A stretch of DNA of 38,593 nt from an uncultured Eubacteriales bacterium (lineage in GTDB: Bacteria > Bacillota > Clostridia > Oscillospirales > Oscillospiraceae): positions 1 to 38,593 of the forward strand of contig CAJLCS010000011.1 of NCBI GenBank assembly GCA_905205195.1, read 5' to 3'. Each line of letters starts with the position of its first letter. Position 1 is the first letter of the stretch. Under the pieces are notes generated by a model. It did not search any database and was not told where the DNA came from. It saw nothing but the letters and a program-made list of their open reading frames with translations. The position numbers and the translations under genes are program-made. Positions 7,636 to 15,325 of the stretch are shown piece after piece.

Positions 7636-8484
7636 CTATTTCAGTAGTCGCGGCAGCGCCTCCACCAGATCGCCGGGCAGCATGCCGTACTGCCCCAGTG
7701 TCTCCGCGCACCGGTCCCCCGCCGCCCCGTGGAGCCACGCCCCGCAGGCAGCCGCCTCCAGCGGCGGCAGCCCTTGACCCAGCAGGGACGTAATGATCCC
7801 CGCCAGCACGTCGCCGCTGCCGCCGGTGGCCATGCCGGGATTGCCGGTGGTGTTCCGGTACCCGTGCTCGCCGTCGGTGATCAGCGTCCGGTGACCCTTT
7901 CGCAGCAGGATGCAGCCCAGCTCCCGGGCCAGTGCCCGGGTGGCCGTCTCCCGGGGCGCCGTCAGATCACCGCCAAGGCGGTGAAATTCCATGTCATGGG
8001 GCGTGAGCACGGTGGGATACCGCCTTCCGCGCACCATATCCTTATGCGCGGCCAGCAGATTTATGCCGTCTGCGTCCACCACCACCGGCCCCGCAAAATG
8101 CTCCAGTACCGCCTGCAGGACGGCCAACGTGCCCGCGGACTGCCCCAGTCCGGGGCCGATCAGCACCGCGTCCATGCCGTTCATACGCTCTGTGATTTCT
8201 CCGATCGCCCCGGCCGCGAGCTTTCCCTCCGCTTCCGGCAGCGGAAAAATCACCGGCTCGTCCAGCTTCGCCGCTTCGATGGCATAAATGCTCTCCGGCG
8301 TACCCAGATATACCAGTCCCGCTCCGGTCCGCAAAGCGCCCCGACTGGCCAGTGCCGCCGCACCGGTCATGCCCCGGCTGCCACACAGAAGCAGAATCTT
8401 CCCGAAATTGCCCTTGTGACTCTCCGGCGCCCGGTCCGGCAGCATAGCCAGCACCTGCCTGTGATCCAGCTCCGTCCACTCCAT
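7636..8484 (-). CDS. nnrD: ADP-dependent NAD(P)H-hydrate dehydratase
   Basis: Repairs NADHX/NADPHX, the hydrated forms of the cofactors, in a ribokinase-like fold. The 282 residues fit the single-domain (YxkO/NnrD) form; the epimerase half (NnrE) is absent. Signature segments are GKILLLCGSRGMTGAAALAS near 28-47, LIGPGLGQS near 107-115, VVDADGINLL, LTPHDMEF and the nucleotide loop NPGMATGGSGDVLAG near 213-227. GGGAGGGAC lies 7 nt before the ATG. First gene of the leftward nnrD-lipoprotein-mazF-unknown unit. A promoter with perfect -35 and a TATGAT -10 lies immediately upstream, overlapping the end of the PTS gene's terminator. Confidence 0.95.
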   Translation of the reverse strand: MEWTELDHRQVLAMLPDRAPESHKGNFGKILLLCGSRGMTGAAALASRGALRTGAGLVYLGTPESIYAIEAAKLDEPVIFPLPEAEGKLAAGAIGEITERMNGMDAVLIGPGLGQSAGTLAVLQAVLEHFAGPVVVDADGINLLAAHKDMVRGRRYPTVLTPHDMEFHRLGGDLTAPRETATRALARELGCILLRKGHRTLITDGEHGYRNTTGNPGMATGGSGDVLAGIITSLLGQGLPPLEAAACGAWLHGAAGDRCAETLGQYGMLPGDLVEALPRLLK

Positions 8485-8505
8485 GTTTTGTCCCTCCCAA
8501 GTATG

Positions 8506-8536
8506 AAAAAAGGCGCATCCCAGCGGGATACGCCTT
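8506..8536 (-). terminator. Intrinsic terminator of the PTS IIC gene
   Basis: A 12-bp stem (8525-8536 with 8510-8521) and 3-nt loop; the single irregular pair is a G-U wobble in the leftward transcript. It is followed by six T in the leftward direction (A run 8506-8511 on the given strand). Confidence 0.85.
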
Positions 8537-8537
8537 C

Positions 8538-8566
8538 ATCATAGCAGGTTTCGGTTGGGCTGTCAA
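8538..8566 (-). promoter_or_regulatory. Promoter of the nnrD operon, nested against a terminator
   Basis: On the minus strand a perfect -35 TTGACA (8566-8561) and -10 TATGAT (8543-8538) are 17 nt apart. The -35 begins 2 nt after the PTS stop codon. The expected transcription start near 8531 lies inside the first arm of the terminator hairpin at 8510-8536. Confidence 0.8.
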
Positions 8567-8568
8567 TC

Positions 8569-9675
8569 TTACAGGTCCAGCTTCAGGTCGCCCTCTTTGA
8601 TCCAGCCCCAGTTACGAAGCACCCGGCAGAACACCCAGGACAGCACCGCAGGCAGAACGAAGCAGAGCAGAAGCATCCCTGCCCAATCCATGGCGGTGAT
8701 GGAGGTTTTCAGCCCGGCGGCAATGTCGTTGACCCAGCCGGTATACACGCCGATCTGACCCACAAAGCCACAGGTGCCCATGCCGGAGGAAACCGGTGAG
8801 CCGTTCATCTGGAACTTGAACAGGCAGGTAGCCAGCGGTCCGGTGATCATGGAAGCCAGCGTCGGCGGGATCCAGATCCGGGGATTGTGGACAATGTTGC
8901 CCATTTGCAGCATGCTGGTGCCGATGCCCTGAGCCACCAGGCCGCCCCAGCGGTTTTCCTTGAAGCTCATCACCGCGAAGCCGATCATCTGGGCGCAGCA
9001 GCCCGCCACCGCCGCACCGCCGGCCAGACCGGTCAGGCTCAGCGCCGCGCAGATGGCGGCCGAGCTGATGGGCAGCGTCAGCGCAATGCCGATGATGGCC
9101 GACACCAGAATGCCCATGAAGAAAGGCTGCTGCTCCGTGGCCCACATGATGGCCGTGCCCACGGCGCTGGCCGCCTTGCCGATGGGTTCCGCAATCAGGC
9201 TGGCAAGGCCCACGCCCACCAGAATGGTCACAATGGGCGTCACCAGAATGTCCACCTTGGTTTCCTTGGACACCAGCTTGCCGCACTCCGCCGCAATCAC
9301 CGCCACCACATAAACCGCCAGCGGGCCACCTGCGCCGCCCATGGCGTTGGTGGCAAAGCCTACAGGAATCAGCGAAAACAGCACCATGGGAGGCGCCTTC
9401 AGCGCCGCGCCGATGGCCACCGCCATACCGGGTCCCACCATGGCGCTGGCCAGGCCGCCCAGCGTGTAGGAGACCGCCCCTTCGCCCTTGCCCACCGTGA
9501 CGAGCACCCGGGTCAGAAAGCCGATGTGGAACTGGGTACCGATGGTATTGAGAATTGTGCCCACCAGCAGCGTGCAAAACAGGCCCTGGGCCATGGCGCC
9601 GAGGGCGTCAATGCCGTAGCGTTTTCCGGAGAAGATAATGTCTTTTCTTCGCAAAAACTCCTTGAATTTCCCCAT
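8569..9675 (-). CDS. Stand-alone PTS EIIC-type membrane protein (PfoR-like)
   Basis: A 368-residue integral membrane protein with about eight to ten hydrophobic helices and Gly-rich loops (GPGMAVAIGAALKAPPM, TNAMGGAGGPLAVYVV, MGNIVHNPRIWIPPTLASM). It resembles the PTS_EIIC_2 family, which includes Clostridium perfringens PfoR. No IIA or IIB domain or neighbour is present, so sugar phosphorylation through this protein alone is unlikely. Substrate and role (transporter, or membrane regulator as suggested for PfoR) are unknown. It has its own promoter and terminator, so it is a single-gene unit between glmS and nnrD. GAAGGGAAC precedes the ATG. Confidence 0.85.
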   Translation of the reverse strand: MGKFKEFLRRKDIIFSGKRYGIDALGAMAQGLFCTLLVGTILNTIGTQFHIGFLTRVLVTVGKGEGAVSYTLGGLASAMVGPGMAVAIGAALKAPPMVLFSLIPVGFATNAMGGAGGPLAVYVVAVIAAECGKLVSKETKVDILVTPIVTILVGVGLASLIAEPIGKAASAVGTAIMWATEQQPFFMGILVSAIIGIALTLPISSAAICAALSLTGLAGGAAVAGCCAQMIGFAVMSFKENRWGGLVAQGIGTSMLQMGNIVHNPRIWIPPTLASMITGPLATCLFKFQMNGSPVSSGMGTCGFVGQIGVYTGWVNDIAAGLKTSITAMDWAGMLLLCFVLPAVLSWVFCRVLRNWGWIKEGDLKLDL

Positions 9676-9704
9676 GAAGTTCCCTTCTTTCCTTTGCTGA
9701 CCGT

Positions 9705-9732
9705 ATTATAGCACCCTGGGGCGGAATGTCAA
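9705..9732 (-). promoter_or_regulatory. Promoter of the PTS IIC gene
   Basis: Minus strand: -35 TTGACA (9732-9727), 16-nt spacer, extended -10 TGCTATAAT with the hexamer at 9710-9705. The expected start of transcription is near 9698, about 22 nt before the coding start. A second TTGACA lies further upstream at 9775-9770 with a poorer -10 (TAAAAC). Confidence 0.85.
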
Positions 9733-9827
9733 CGCGCTACGGCGGCGGTTTTACGATTCTCGTTTGTTTTGTCAAATCCGCCCCACTTCGGTGCGGAATC
9801 TTGTGCACAATGATATCAGAAACCATA

Positions 9828-9856
9828 CCCGGCGGACCATCGGATGGTTCGCCGGG
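9828..9856 (-). terminator. Candidate terminator after glmS
   Basis: A strong hairpin 10 nt after the glmS stop: outer stem 9828-9834 with 9850-9856 (CCCGGCG/CGCCGGG), one mismatch, inner stem 9836-9840 with 9844-9848, loop CGG. The leftward tail (TATGGTTTCT) is only weakly U-rich, so termination efficiency is uncertain. Confidence 0.55.
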
Positions 9857-9866
9857 CGTGTAATGT

Positions 9867-11693
9867 TCATTCTACCGTCACGGATTTTGCCAGATTCTTG
9901 GGCTTGTCGATGTCGCAGCCGTTGGCACGGGCCACATAATAGGCAAACAGCTGCAGCGGAATGACCTCCGCCACCGGCTGAAGCAGCAGATCCACCACGG
10001 GAACCGCCAGCACCTCGTCGGCCTCGGCGAAAATACGCCGCTCCCCTTCCTGGGCCACGGCCACCACCTGGGCGCCCCGGGCCTTGACCTCCTGAATGTT
10101 GGACATCAGCTTTTCAAACAGCGGCGTGTAGCACGCCAGCGCCACCACCAGCTGATTCTCGTCGATCAGGGCAATGGTGCCGTGCTTCAGCTCGCCTGCC
10201 GCATAGGCCTCCGAATGGAGATAGCTGATTTCCTTCAGCTTCAGCGACGCCTCCAGACAGACTGCATAGTCCAGATTCCGGCCGATAAAGAAGAGGTTGC
10301 GCCGGTCGTGAACCCGCTGGGCCAGCTCCTGCACTGGATGGCTCAGATCAATGGCCCGCTGGCACCGCTCCGGCAGGGAGCAGATGCCGTGTACCAGCTC
10401 CGTGTAGCGTTCCTCGGAAACCGTGTCCAGTTCCCGGGCCATGTAGACTGCCAGCATGGTCAGCACCGTCACCTGAGTGGTGTAGCCCTTGGTGGTAGCC
10501 ACTGCGATTTCCGGTCCGGCCCAGGTGTAGAGCACATGATCCGCCAGCTTGGAAATGGTGCTGCCCACCACGTTGACCACCGCCAGCGTTTTCGCCCCCC
10601 GGGCCTTGCATTCCTTCAGCGCCGCAATGGTATCCGCCGTCTCGCCGGACTGGGAAATGGCAATCACCAGCGTATGGGAATCGAGAATGGGGTTGCGGTA
10701 CCGCAGCTCGCTGGCCAGCTCCACCGAAACCGGGATCCGGCACAGCTCCTCCATCACATACCGGCCCACGCAGCCGGCATGATAGGCCGAACCGCAGGCG
10801 GTCATGATAATCTGATGAATGTCCTTCCACGCCTCCGGCGCCATGTCCAGCCCTTCCAGGCGGATGCTGCCGTCGTGGATCCGCGGTTCAATGGTGGCCT
10901 TCAGCGCCCGGGGCTGCTCCATGATCTCCTTGAGCATGAAGGTCTCGTAGCCGCCCTTTTCCGCCGCTTCGGCGTTCCACGCCACCCGGCTGGGCTTTTT
11001 CTCCACCTCGTGGCCGGTGCAGTCGAACACGGTGATCTTTTCCGGCGTCAGCGACGCAAATTCGCCGTCCTCCAGATAAATCACGGAACGGGTGTGGGCA
11101 ATCAGCGCCGTCACATCCGATGCAAAATAGTTCTCTCCCACGCCGATGCCGAGAATCAGCGGGCTTGCCAGCTTCACGGCAATCAGCTCGCCGGGGCAGT
11201 CCATGCACACCACGCCGAGGCCGTAGGAGCCTTCCAGCCGGGCCACGGTTTTCATCACCGCCTGCTTCAGGTCCCCCTCATAGTAAAGGTCCAGCAGGTG
11301 TACCACCACTTCCGTGTCGGTCTCGCTGTGAAAGACGAAGCCCTTGGCCGTCAGCTCCTCCCGCAGCTCCGCATAATTCTCGATGATGCCGTTATGCACC
11401 ACCGCAAAGCGGCCGTCGTTGGACACATGGGGATGGGCGTTTTCCGTGGTCGGTGCGCCGTGGGTGGCCCAGCGGGTATGGCCGATGCCGCAGACACCCT
11501 CCACCGCGCTGCCGTCCTCCGTCAGGCGATAGAGATTTTCCAGCCGGCCGCTGGCCTTGGCGGTATAGATCCGGTCAGCCTGCTGCACGGCAATACCGGC
11601 GGAGTCATAGCCCCGGTACTCCATGCGCTTCAGGCCCTCCAGCAGAATCGGCGCCGCCTTCTGTTTGCCTGTAAATCCGACAATTCCGCACAT
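9867..11693 (-). CDS. glmS: Glutamine-fructose-6-phosphate aminotransferase (isomerizing)
   Basis: Makes glucosamine-6-phosphate from fructose-6-phosphate and glutamine, the first step toward UDP-GlcNAc and peptidoglycan. The 608 residues are standard length. Cys2 is the glutaminase nucleophile (MCGIVGFTG); the Ntn-type amidotransferase domain runs to about 220 (RYGYDSAGIA-type loop, GHTRWATHG). Two SIS domains follow (TACGSAYHAG, AISQSGETADT, IGRNLDYAVCLEASLKLKEI), ending in the usual KNLAKSVTVE. The ATG overlaps the pyrG TGA by one base (TGATG), so no room exists for a glmS ribozyme; control must come from the operon promoter upstream or elsewhere. Confidence 0.98.
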   Translation of the reverse strand: MCGIVGFTGKQKAAPILLEGLKRMEYRGYDSAGIAVQQADRIYTAKASGRLENLYRLTEDGSAVEGVCGIGHTRWATHGAPTTENAHPHVSNDGRFAVVHNGIIENYAELREELTAKGFVFHSETDTEVVVHLLDLYYEGDLKQAVMKTVARLEGSYGLGVVCMDCPGELIAVKLASPLILGIGVGENYFASDVTALIAHTRSVIYLEDGEFASLTPEKITVFDCTGHEVEKKPSRVAWNAEAAEKGGYETFMLKEIMEQPRALKATIEPRIHDGSIRLEGLDMAPEAWKDIHQIIMTACGSAYHAGCVGRYVMEELCRIPVSVELASELRYRNPILDSHTLVIAISQSGETADTIAALKECKARGAKTLAVVNVVGSTISKLADHVLYTWAGPEIAVATTKGYTTQVTVLTMLAVYMARELDTVSEERYTELVHGICSLPERCQRAIDLSHPVQELAQRVHDRRNLFFIGRNLDYAVCLEASLKLKEISYLHSEAYAAGELKHGTIALIDENQLVVALACYTPLFEKLMSNIQEVKARGAQVVAVAQEGERRIFAEADEVLAVPVVDLLLQPVAEVIPLQLFAYYVARANGCDIDKPKNLAKSVTVE

Positions 11694-13306
11694 CAGGCTT
11701 TCCTCCTCTGATGCAGGTCCAGCGCCGCGGCAATAAAGCCGACAAACAGCGGATGGGCCTTATTGGGGCGGGACTTGAATTCCGGATGGTACTGCACGCC
11801 CACATGGAAGGGCCGGTCGGACAGCTCCACCGTCTCCACCAGACGGCCGTCAGGCGACAGGCCGGACAGCGTCAGGCCGTGGCTCGTCAGAATCTCCCGG
11901 TAATCGTTGTTGAATTCGTAACGGTGGCGGTGGCGCTCCATGATCTCCGTCGTCCCGTAGCACCGGGCCATGGTCGTCCCGGGCTGAATCACGCAGGGAT
12001 AGGCGCCCAGGCGCAGCGTGCCGCCCTTGTCGATGTCCTCGCTCTGGCCCGGCATGAAGTCGATGACCTTATGCTTGCAAAGCTCGTCGAATTCGCCGGA
12101 ATGGGCGTCCGGCAGGCCGGCCACGTTCCGGGCATATTCGATAACCGCAATCTGCATGCCAAGGCAGATGCCGAAATAGGGCGTTTTCGTCTTCCGGGCG
12201 TACCGGGCCGCCAGAATCATGCCCTCGATGCCCCGTCCGCCGAAGCCGCCGGGGACGATGATGCCGTCCAGCCCGGCCAGCTCCTGCCGGTAATTTTCTT
12301 CCGTCAGGTGCTCGGAATCGATCCAGTGAATCCGGATGTGGGTATTGAGGGAATAGCCCGCATGGCGCATGGCCTCCGCCACCGACAGATACGCGTCGTG
12401 CAGCTGGACATACTTGCCCACCAGGCCGATGTGGACCTCCTTCTCCCGGTTCTTGATCCGCCTGACCATATCCGTCCACTCGGTCAGATCCGGTGCCGGA
12501 GCGTCAATGCCCAGCTCCCGGCAGACTACCTCGGAAAAATGGGATTTTTCCAGCATCAGCGGCGCTTCGTACAGATACGGCAAGGTGATATTCTCAATGA
12601 CGCAGTCCGGCTTGACGTTGCAGAACATGGAGATTTTCTTGAAGATGGAGTCCTCCAGCGGCTCGTCGCAGCGCAGGACGATAATATTGGGGTTGATGCC
12701 CATGCCCTGCAGCTCCTTGACGGAGTGCTGGGTGGGCTTGGACTTATGCTCGTCGGAGCCGCGGAGGAAGGGCACCAGCGTCACATGGATAAAGAGGCTA
12801 TTCTCCCGGCCCACCTCCAGCGAAATCTGCCGCACCGCTTCCAGGAAGGGCTGGGACTCGATATCGCCGATGGTGCCGCCGATTTCCGTAATAACCACGT
12901 CGGCGTCCGTCTGCTTGCCCACCCGGTAGACAAAGTCCTTGATCTCGTTGGTGATGTGAGGAATCACCTGCACGGTGGAGCCGAGATACTCGCCCCGGCG
13001 CTCCTTGTTCAGCACATTCCAGTACACCTTGCCGGTGGTCAGATTGGAATATTTATTCAGGTTTTCGTCGATAAACCGCTCGTAATGGCCCAGATCCAGA
13101 TCGGTCTCTGCGCCGTCCTCCGTAACGTAAACCTCGCCGTGCTGATAGGGGCTCATGGTGCCCGGGTCCACGTTGATGTAGGGGTCCAGCTTCTGGGCTG
13201 CCACCTTCAGGCCCCGGGACTTCAACAGCCGCCCCAGAGATGCCGCCGTGATACCCTTGCCAAGGCCGGAAACCACACCGCCGGTTACGAAAATGTACTT
13301 TGTCAT
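11693..13306 (-). CDS. pyrG: CTP synthase
   Basis: Converts UTP to CTP using ATP and glutamine. The 537 residues are standard. The synthetase domain begins MTKYIFVTGGVVSGLGKGI and includes DPYINVDPGTMSPYQHGEV and the TEIGGTIGDIES segment. The glutaminase domain carries the nucleophile in GICLGMQ and the His/Glu of VQYHPEFKSRP. GAGGAGGAAG just upstream fixes the start at 13306 rather than the longer open frame. It follows the ANTAR gene by 13 nt and overlaps glmS by one base, so all are in one transcription unit downstream of glnA. Confidence 0.98.
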   Translation of the reverse strand: MTKYIFVTGGVVSGLGKGITAASLGRLLKSRGLKVAAQKLDPYINVDPGTMSPYQHGEVYVTEDGAETDLDLGHYERFIDENLNKYSNLTTGKVYWNVLNKERRGEYLGSTVQVIPHITNEIKDFVYRVGKQTDADVVITEIGGTIGDIESQPFLEAVRQISLEVGRENSLFIHVTLVPFLRGSDEHKSKPTQHSVKELQGMGINPNIIVLRCDEPLEDSIFKKISMFCNVKPDCVIENITLPYLYEAPLMLEKSHFSEVVCRELGIDAPAPDLTEWTDMVRRIKNREKEVHIGLVGKYVQLHDAYLSVAEAMRHAGYSLNTHIRIHWIDSEHLTEENYRQELAGLDGIIVPGGFGGRGIEGMILAARYARKTKTPYFGICLGMQIAVIEYARNVAGLPDAHSGEFDELCKHKVIDFMPGQSEDIDKGGTLRLGAYPCVIQPGTTMARCYGTTEIMERHRHRYEFNNDYREILTSHGLTLSGLSPDGRLVETVELSDRPFHVGVQYHPEFKSRPNKAHPLFVGFIAAALDLHQRRKA

Positions 13307-13319
13307 ACTTCTTCCTCCT

Positions 13320-13904
13320 CTATTTGTAGGTCGCAAGAATTTGCTCCGCAATCGTCCGGCGCGTCACGCACCGGTCCATGGCCTGTTTTTCAAGAAACCG
13401 ATGGGCTTCCGCCTCGGTCATTTTCAGCTGGTCAATCAGCAGCCATTTGGCCCGATTGACAATCCGGATTTCCTCCATTTTTTCTTCCATGGAGGCGGTC
13501 TTTTTCTCCATCCGCCGCAGCCGCTCCCGGGTGGCGCACAGCAGCTGCAGCGACTGCAAAATGGTCGATGCGGCCACGGGCTTGGAAAGCGTCAGCACGC
13601 CGCCGGGCGCCGTTCTGGCCTCCACCTCCGGAAAAATCTCCGCTTTGACCAGCAGCAGGACGCCGCTGGCGGTTTTTTCGCACAGGTCCAGCGCCAGATG
13701 CACGCCAAGCTCGTCGGGCAGCGGCCCGTTGATGAGAATCAGGTCGTAGCCGGTTTCCAGCAGCCGCCGCTTGGCGCTGGCCCCGTCCGACACCGCGTCC
13801 ACCGGATGGTAGCGTACCGCCGGAAGCAGCGCGCTCATGGAGTGATTGAATTTTTCCGTTGCTGACACCAGAAGAACGCTGAAGCACCGCTCCGTCAGCT
13901 CCAT
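13320..13904 (-). CDS. ANTAR-domain RNA-binding regulator with pseudo-receiver
   Basis: A 194-residue regulator: N-terminal receiver-like fold (about 8-115), a helical coiled linker (about 118-142, RERLRRMEKKTASMEEKMEE), and a C-terminal ANTAR domain (about 143-192, NRAKWLLIDQLKMTEAEAHR then TIAEQILATYK). ANTAR proteins bind paired hexaloop hairpins in nascent RNA and prevent termination. The receiver looks inactive: the expected phospho-Asp is Asn59 (DLILING) and the N-terminal acidic pair is missing, while the Lys of LSKP is kept. It lies 24 nt after glnA and 13 nt before pyrG. Similar glnA-ANTAR pairs (NitR) have been described in clostridia; glnA leader control is the likely role. Confidence 0.9.
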   Translation of the reverse strand: MELTERCFSVLLVSATEKFNHSMSALLPAVRYHPVDAVSDGASAKRRLLETGYDLILINGPLPDELGVHLALDLCEKTASGVLLLVKAEIFPEVEARTAPGGVLTLSKPVAASTILQSLQLLCATRERLRRMEKKTASMEEKMEEIRIVNRAKWLLIDQLKMTEAEAHRFLEKQAMDRCVTRRTIAEQILATYK

Positions 13905-13928
13905 GGCCCCGCCTCCCCGCGTCGTTTG

Positions 13929-15137
13929 TTATCGGATATAGCTGTCAATCAATGTCTGCGGCAGGCACCGGGGCAGAAAATCCCCGGCGGCAGCTGCCGC
14001 CCTGGCCGCCGCCAGATTTTCCGGCAGGCGGGCATACCGGGCCGTCACCGATTCCGGCGCCCTGTACAGGTTCAGGTCCGCCGGTTCCGGCAGCGCCGCA
14101 TTCTGGGCCGCCCCCTCCAGCCCGGCCTCCATCAGCAGCGCAAAGGCCAGATAGGGGTTACACATGGGGTCCGGGGATCGCAGCTCCGCCCGGCGGTACT
14201 CCCCGGAGGCCGCCGGAATCCGGATCAGCTGGGACCGGTTTTCACTGGACCAGGTAATGTAACGGGGGGCCTTATTGCTGCCGAATCGGGTGTAGGACTG
14301 CTCTGTCGTGTTGAGAAACGCCGTCATTTCCGGGATCCGGTTCAGAATGCCCGCAATCACCGACGGCATCACGTCCGCCCCGTCCTCCCGGCGGGCGGAA
14401 AGGTTGATGTGCATTCCGTTTCCTGCCTGATCCGGCAGAGGCTTCGGCTCAAAGGAGGCCCACAGGCCGTTGGCCGCCGCCACCGTATGCACCACCGTGC
14501 GGAAGGTGACGGCATTGTCTGCCGCCGTCAAGGGGTCGGAATAACGGAAGTCGATCTCGTTCTGGCCGGGACCTTCCTCGTGGTGGGAGCTTTCCGGCCG
14601 GATGCCCATCCGCTCCAGCGTCAGGCAGATTTCCCGCCGGACGTTCTCGCCCTTGTCCGCCGGGGCGATGTCCATATAGCCCGCCCGGTCATAGGGAATA
14701 TGGGTAGGATTCCCGTTTTCGTCCTGCTGAAACAGGTAAAACTCCATCTCCGACCCGAAGGCGAACCGGATGCCCCGGCTTTCCGCCTTTTCCGTCACCC
14801 CGCGCAGCAGGGTGCGGGTGTCGGCCTCGCAGTCGCTGCCGTCTGGCCGGGCAATCCGGCAGAACATCCGGATCACCTTGCCGTGATCCGGCCGCCAGGG
14901 CAGGACGGAAACGGCAGCCGGGTCCGGATGCAGAAACAGATCGGAGTGGACCTCGCCGCCGAAGCCGGCAATGGCGGACGCGTCGATGGCGATGCCGTAA
15001 CGGAAGGCCCGCTCCATTTCGTCGGCCAGAATGGAGATATTCTTCTGGTGGCCGTACACGTCGCAGAAGGCCAGACGGACGAACTTCACATCCTCCTCGG
15101 CAATATACTGCAAAATTTCCTGAGGTGAGTAGTGCAT
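13929..15137 (-). CDS. glnA: Glutamine synthetase, type I
   Basis: Makes glutamine from glutamate, ammonia and ATP. The 402 residues are somewhat shorter than the usual 440-470. Visible landmarks: N-terminal beta-grasp with FVRLAFCDVYGH, metal/glutamate site FGSEMEFYLF, GPGQNEIDFRY, NGMHINLS, ATP loop NKAPRYITWSSENRSQLIRIP and RRAELRSPDP. The adenylylation loop of enterobacterial enzymes is not evident. First gene of the glnA-ANTAR-pyrG-glmS unit. GGAAAGG lies 10 nt before the ATG. The leader between the promoter and this start contains an intrinsic terminator that would block expression unless antiterminated. Confidence 0.96.
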   Translation of the reverse strand: MHYSPQEILQYIAEEDVKFVRLAFCDVYGHQKNISILADEMERAFRYGIAIDASAIAGFGGEVHSDLFLHPDPAAVSVLPWRPDHGKVIRMFCRIARPDGSDCEADTRTLLRGVTEKAESRGIRFAFGSEMEFYLFQQDENGNPTHIPYDRAGYMDIAPADKGENVRREICLTLERMGIRPESSHHEEGPGQNEIDFRYSDPLTAADNAVTFRTVVHTVAAANGLWASFEPKPLPDQAGNGMHINLSARREDGADVMPSVIAGILNRIPEMTAFLNTTEQSYTRFGSNKAPRYITWSSENRSQLIRIPAASGEYRRAELRSPDPMCNPYLAFALLMEAGLEGAAQNAALPEPADLNLYRAPESVTARYARLPENLAAARAAAAAGDFLPRCLPQTLIDSYIR

Positions 15138-15154
15138 CGGATCACTGCCTTTCC

Positions 15155-15214
15155 AAAAAACAAAGGCGTCCGTCCAGTGAGGGCACTTCTCCCTTCACTG
15201 AATGAACGCCTTTG
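15155..15214 (-). terminator. Leader terminator (attenuator) before glnA
   Basis: In the leftward transcript a hairpin made of an outer 9-bp stem (15214-15206 with 15169-15161) and an inner stem (about 15200-15191 with 15183-15175, one bulge) is followed directly by six U (A run 15155-15160). It lies downstream of the promoter and just before the ribosome binding site, so it acts inside the 5' leader. An alternative short hairpin (15219-15202) would use its 5' arm. Confidence 0.85.
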
Positions 15215-15219
15215 CCCAC
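15202..15219 (-). promoter_or_regulatory. Candidate ANTAR-type hexaloop hairpin in the glnA leader
   Basis: In the leftward RNA, GUGGGC pairs fully with GUUCAU (three G-U pairs) around the six-base loop AAAGGC. The loop has A at position 1 and G at position 4, the positions described as conserved in ANTAR target loops. It is mutually exclusive with the terminator stem. A second, upstream hexaloop hairpin, expected from the described two-hairpin motif, was not found in the predicted leader. Confidence 0.45.
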
Positions 15220-15230
15220 TTCATTTTGGT

Positions 15231-15259
15231 ATTTTATCACAGCATCGAATTGTTGTCAA
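15231..15259 (-). promoter_or_regulatory. Promoter of the glnA operon
   Basis: Minus strand: perfect -35 TTGACA (15259-15254), 17-nt spacer, -10 TAAAAT (15236-15231). Transcription is expected to start near 15224, giving a leader of about 87 nt that contains the attenuator. Confidence 0.85.
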
Positions 15260-15325
15260 TTGGATGATCCGATAAAATCTGCGGACTTTTTCCGGGGAAG
15301 ATGCGGCTGTGAAATGCCGGGGCGG

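Noticed and set aside
10182..11711. 509-codon rightward frame across glmS
   Set aside because: Antisense shadow of glmS in GC-rich DNA; composition is typical of reverse-strand frames and no family motif is present.
11694..11760. Possible glmS ribozyme upstream of glmS
   Set aside because: glmS begins on the last base of pyrG, so the upstream sequence is pyrG coding and cannot hold the ribozyme.
11711..13459. 582-codon rightward frame across pyrG
   Set aside because: Antisense of pyrG with no start site or motifs; the pyrG reading is unambiguous.
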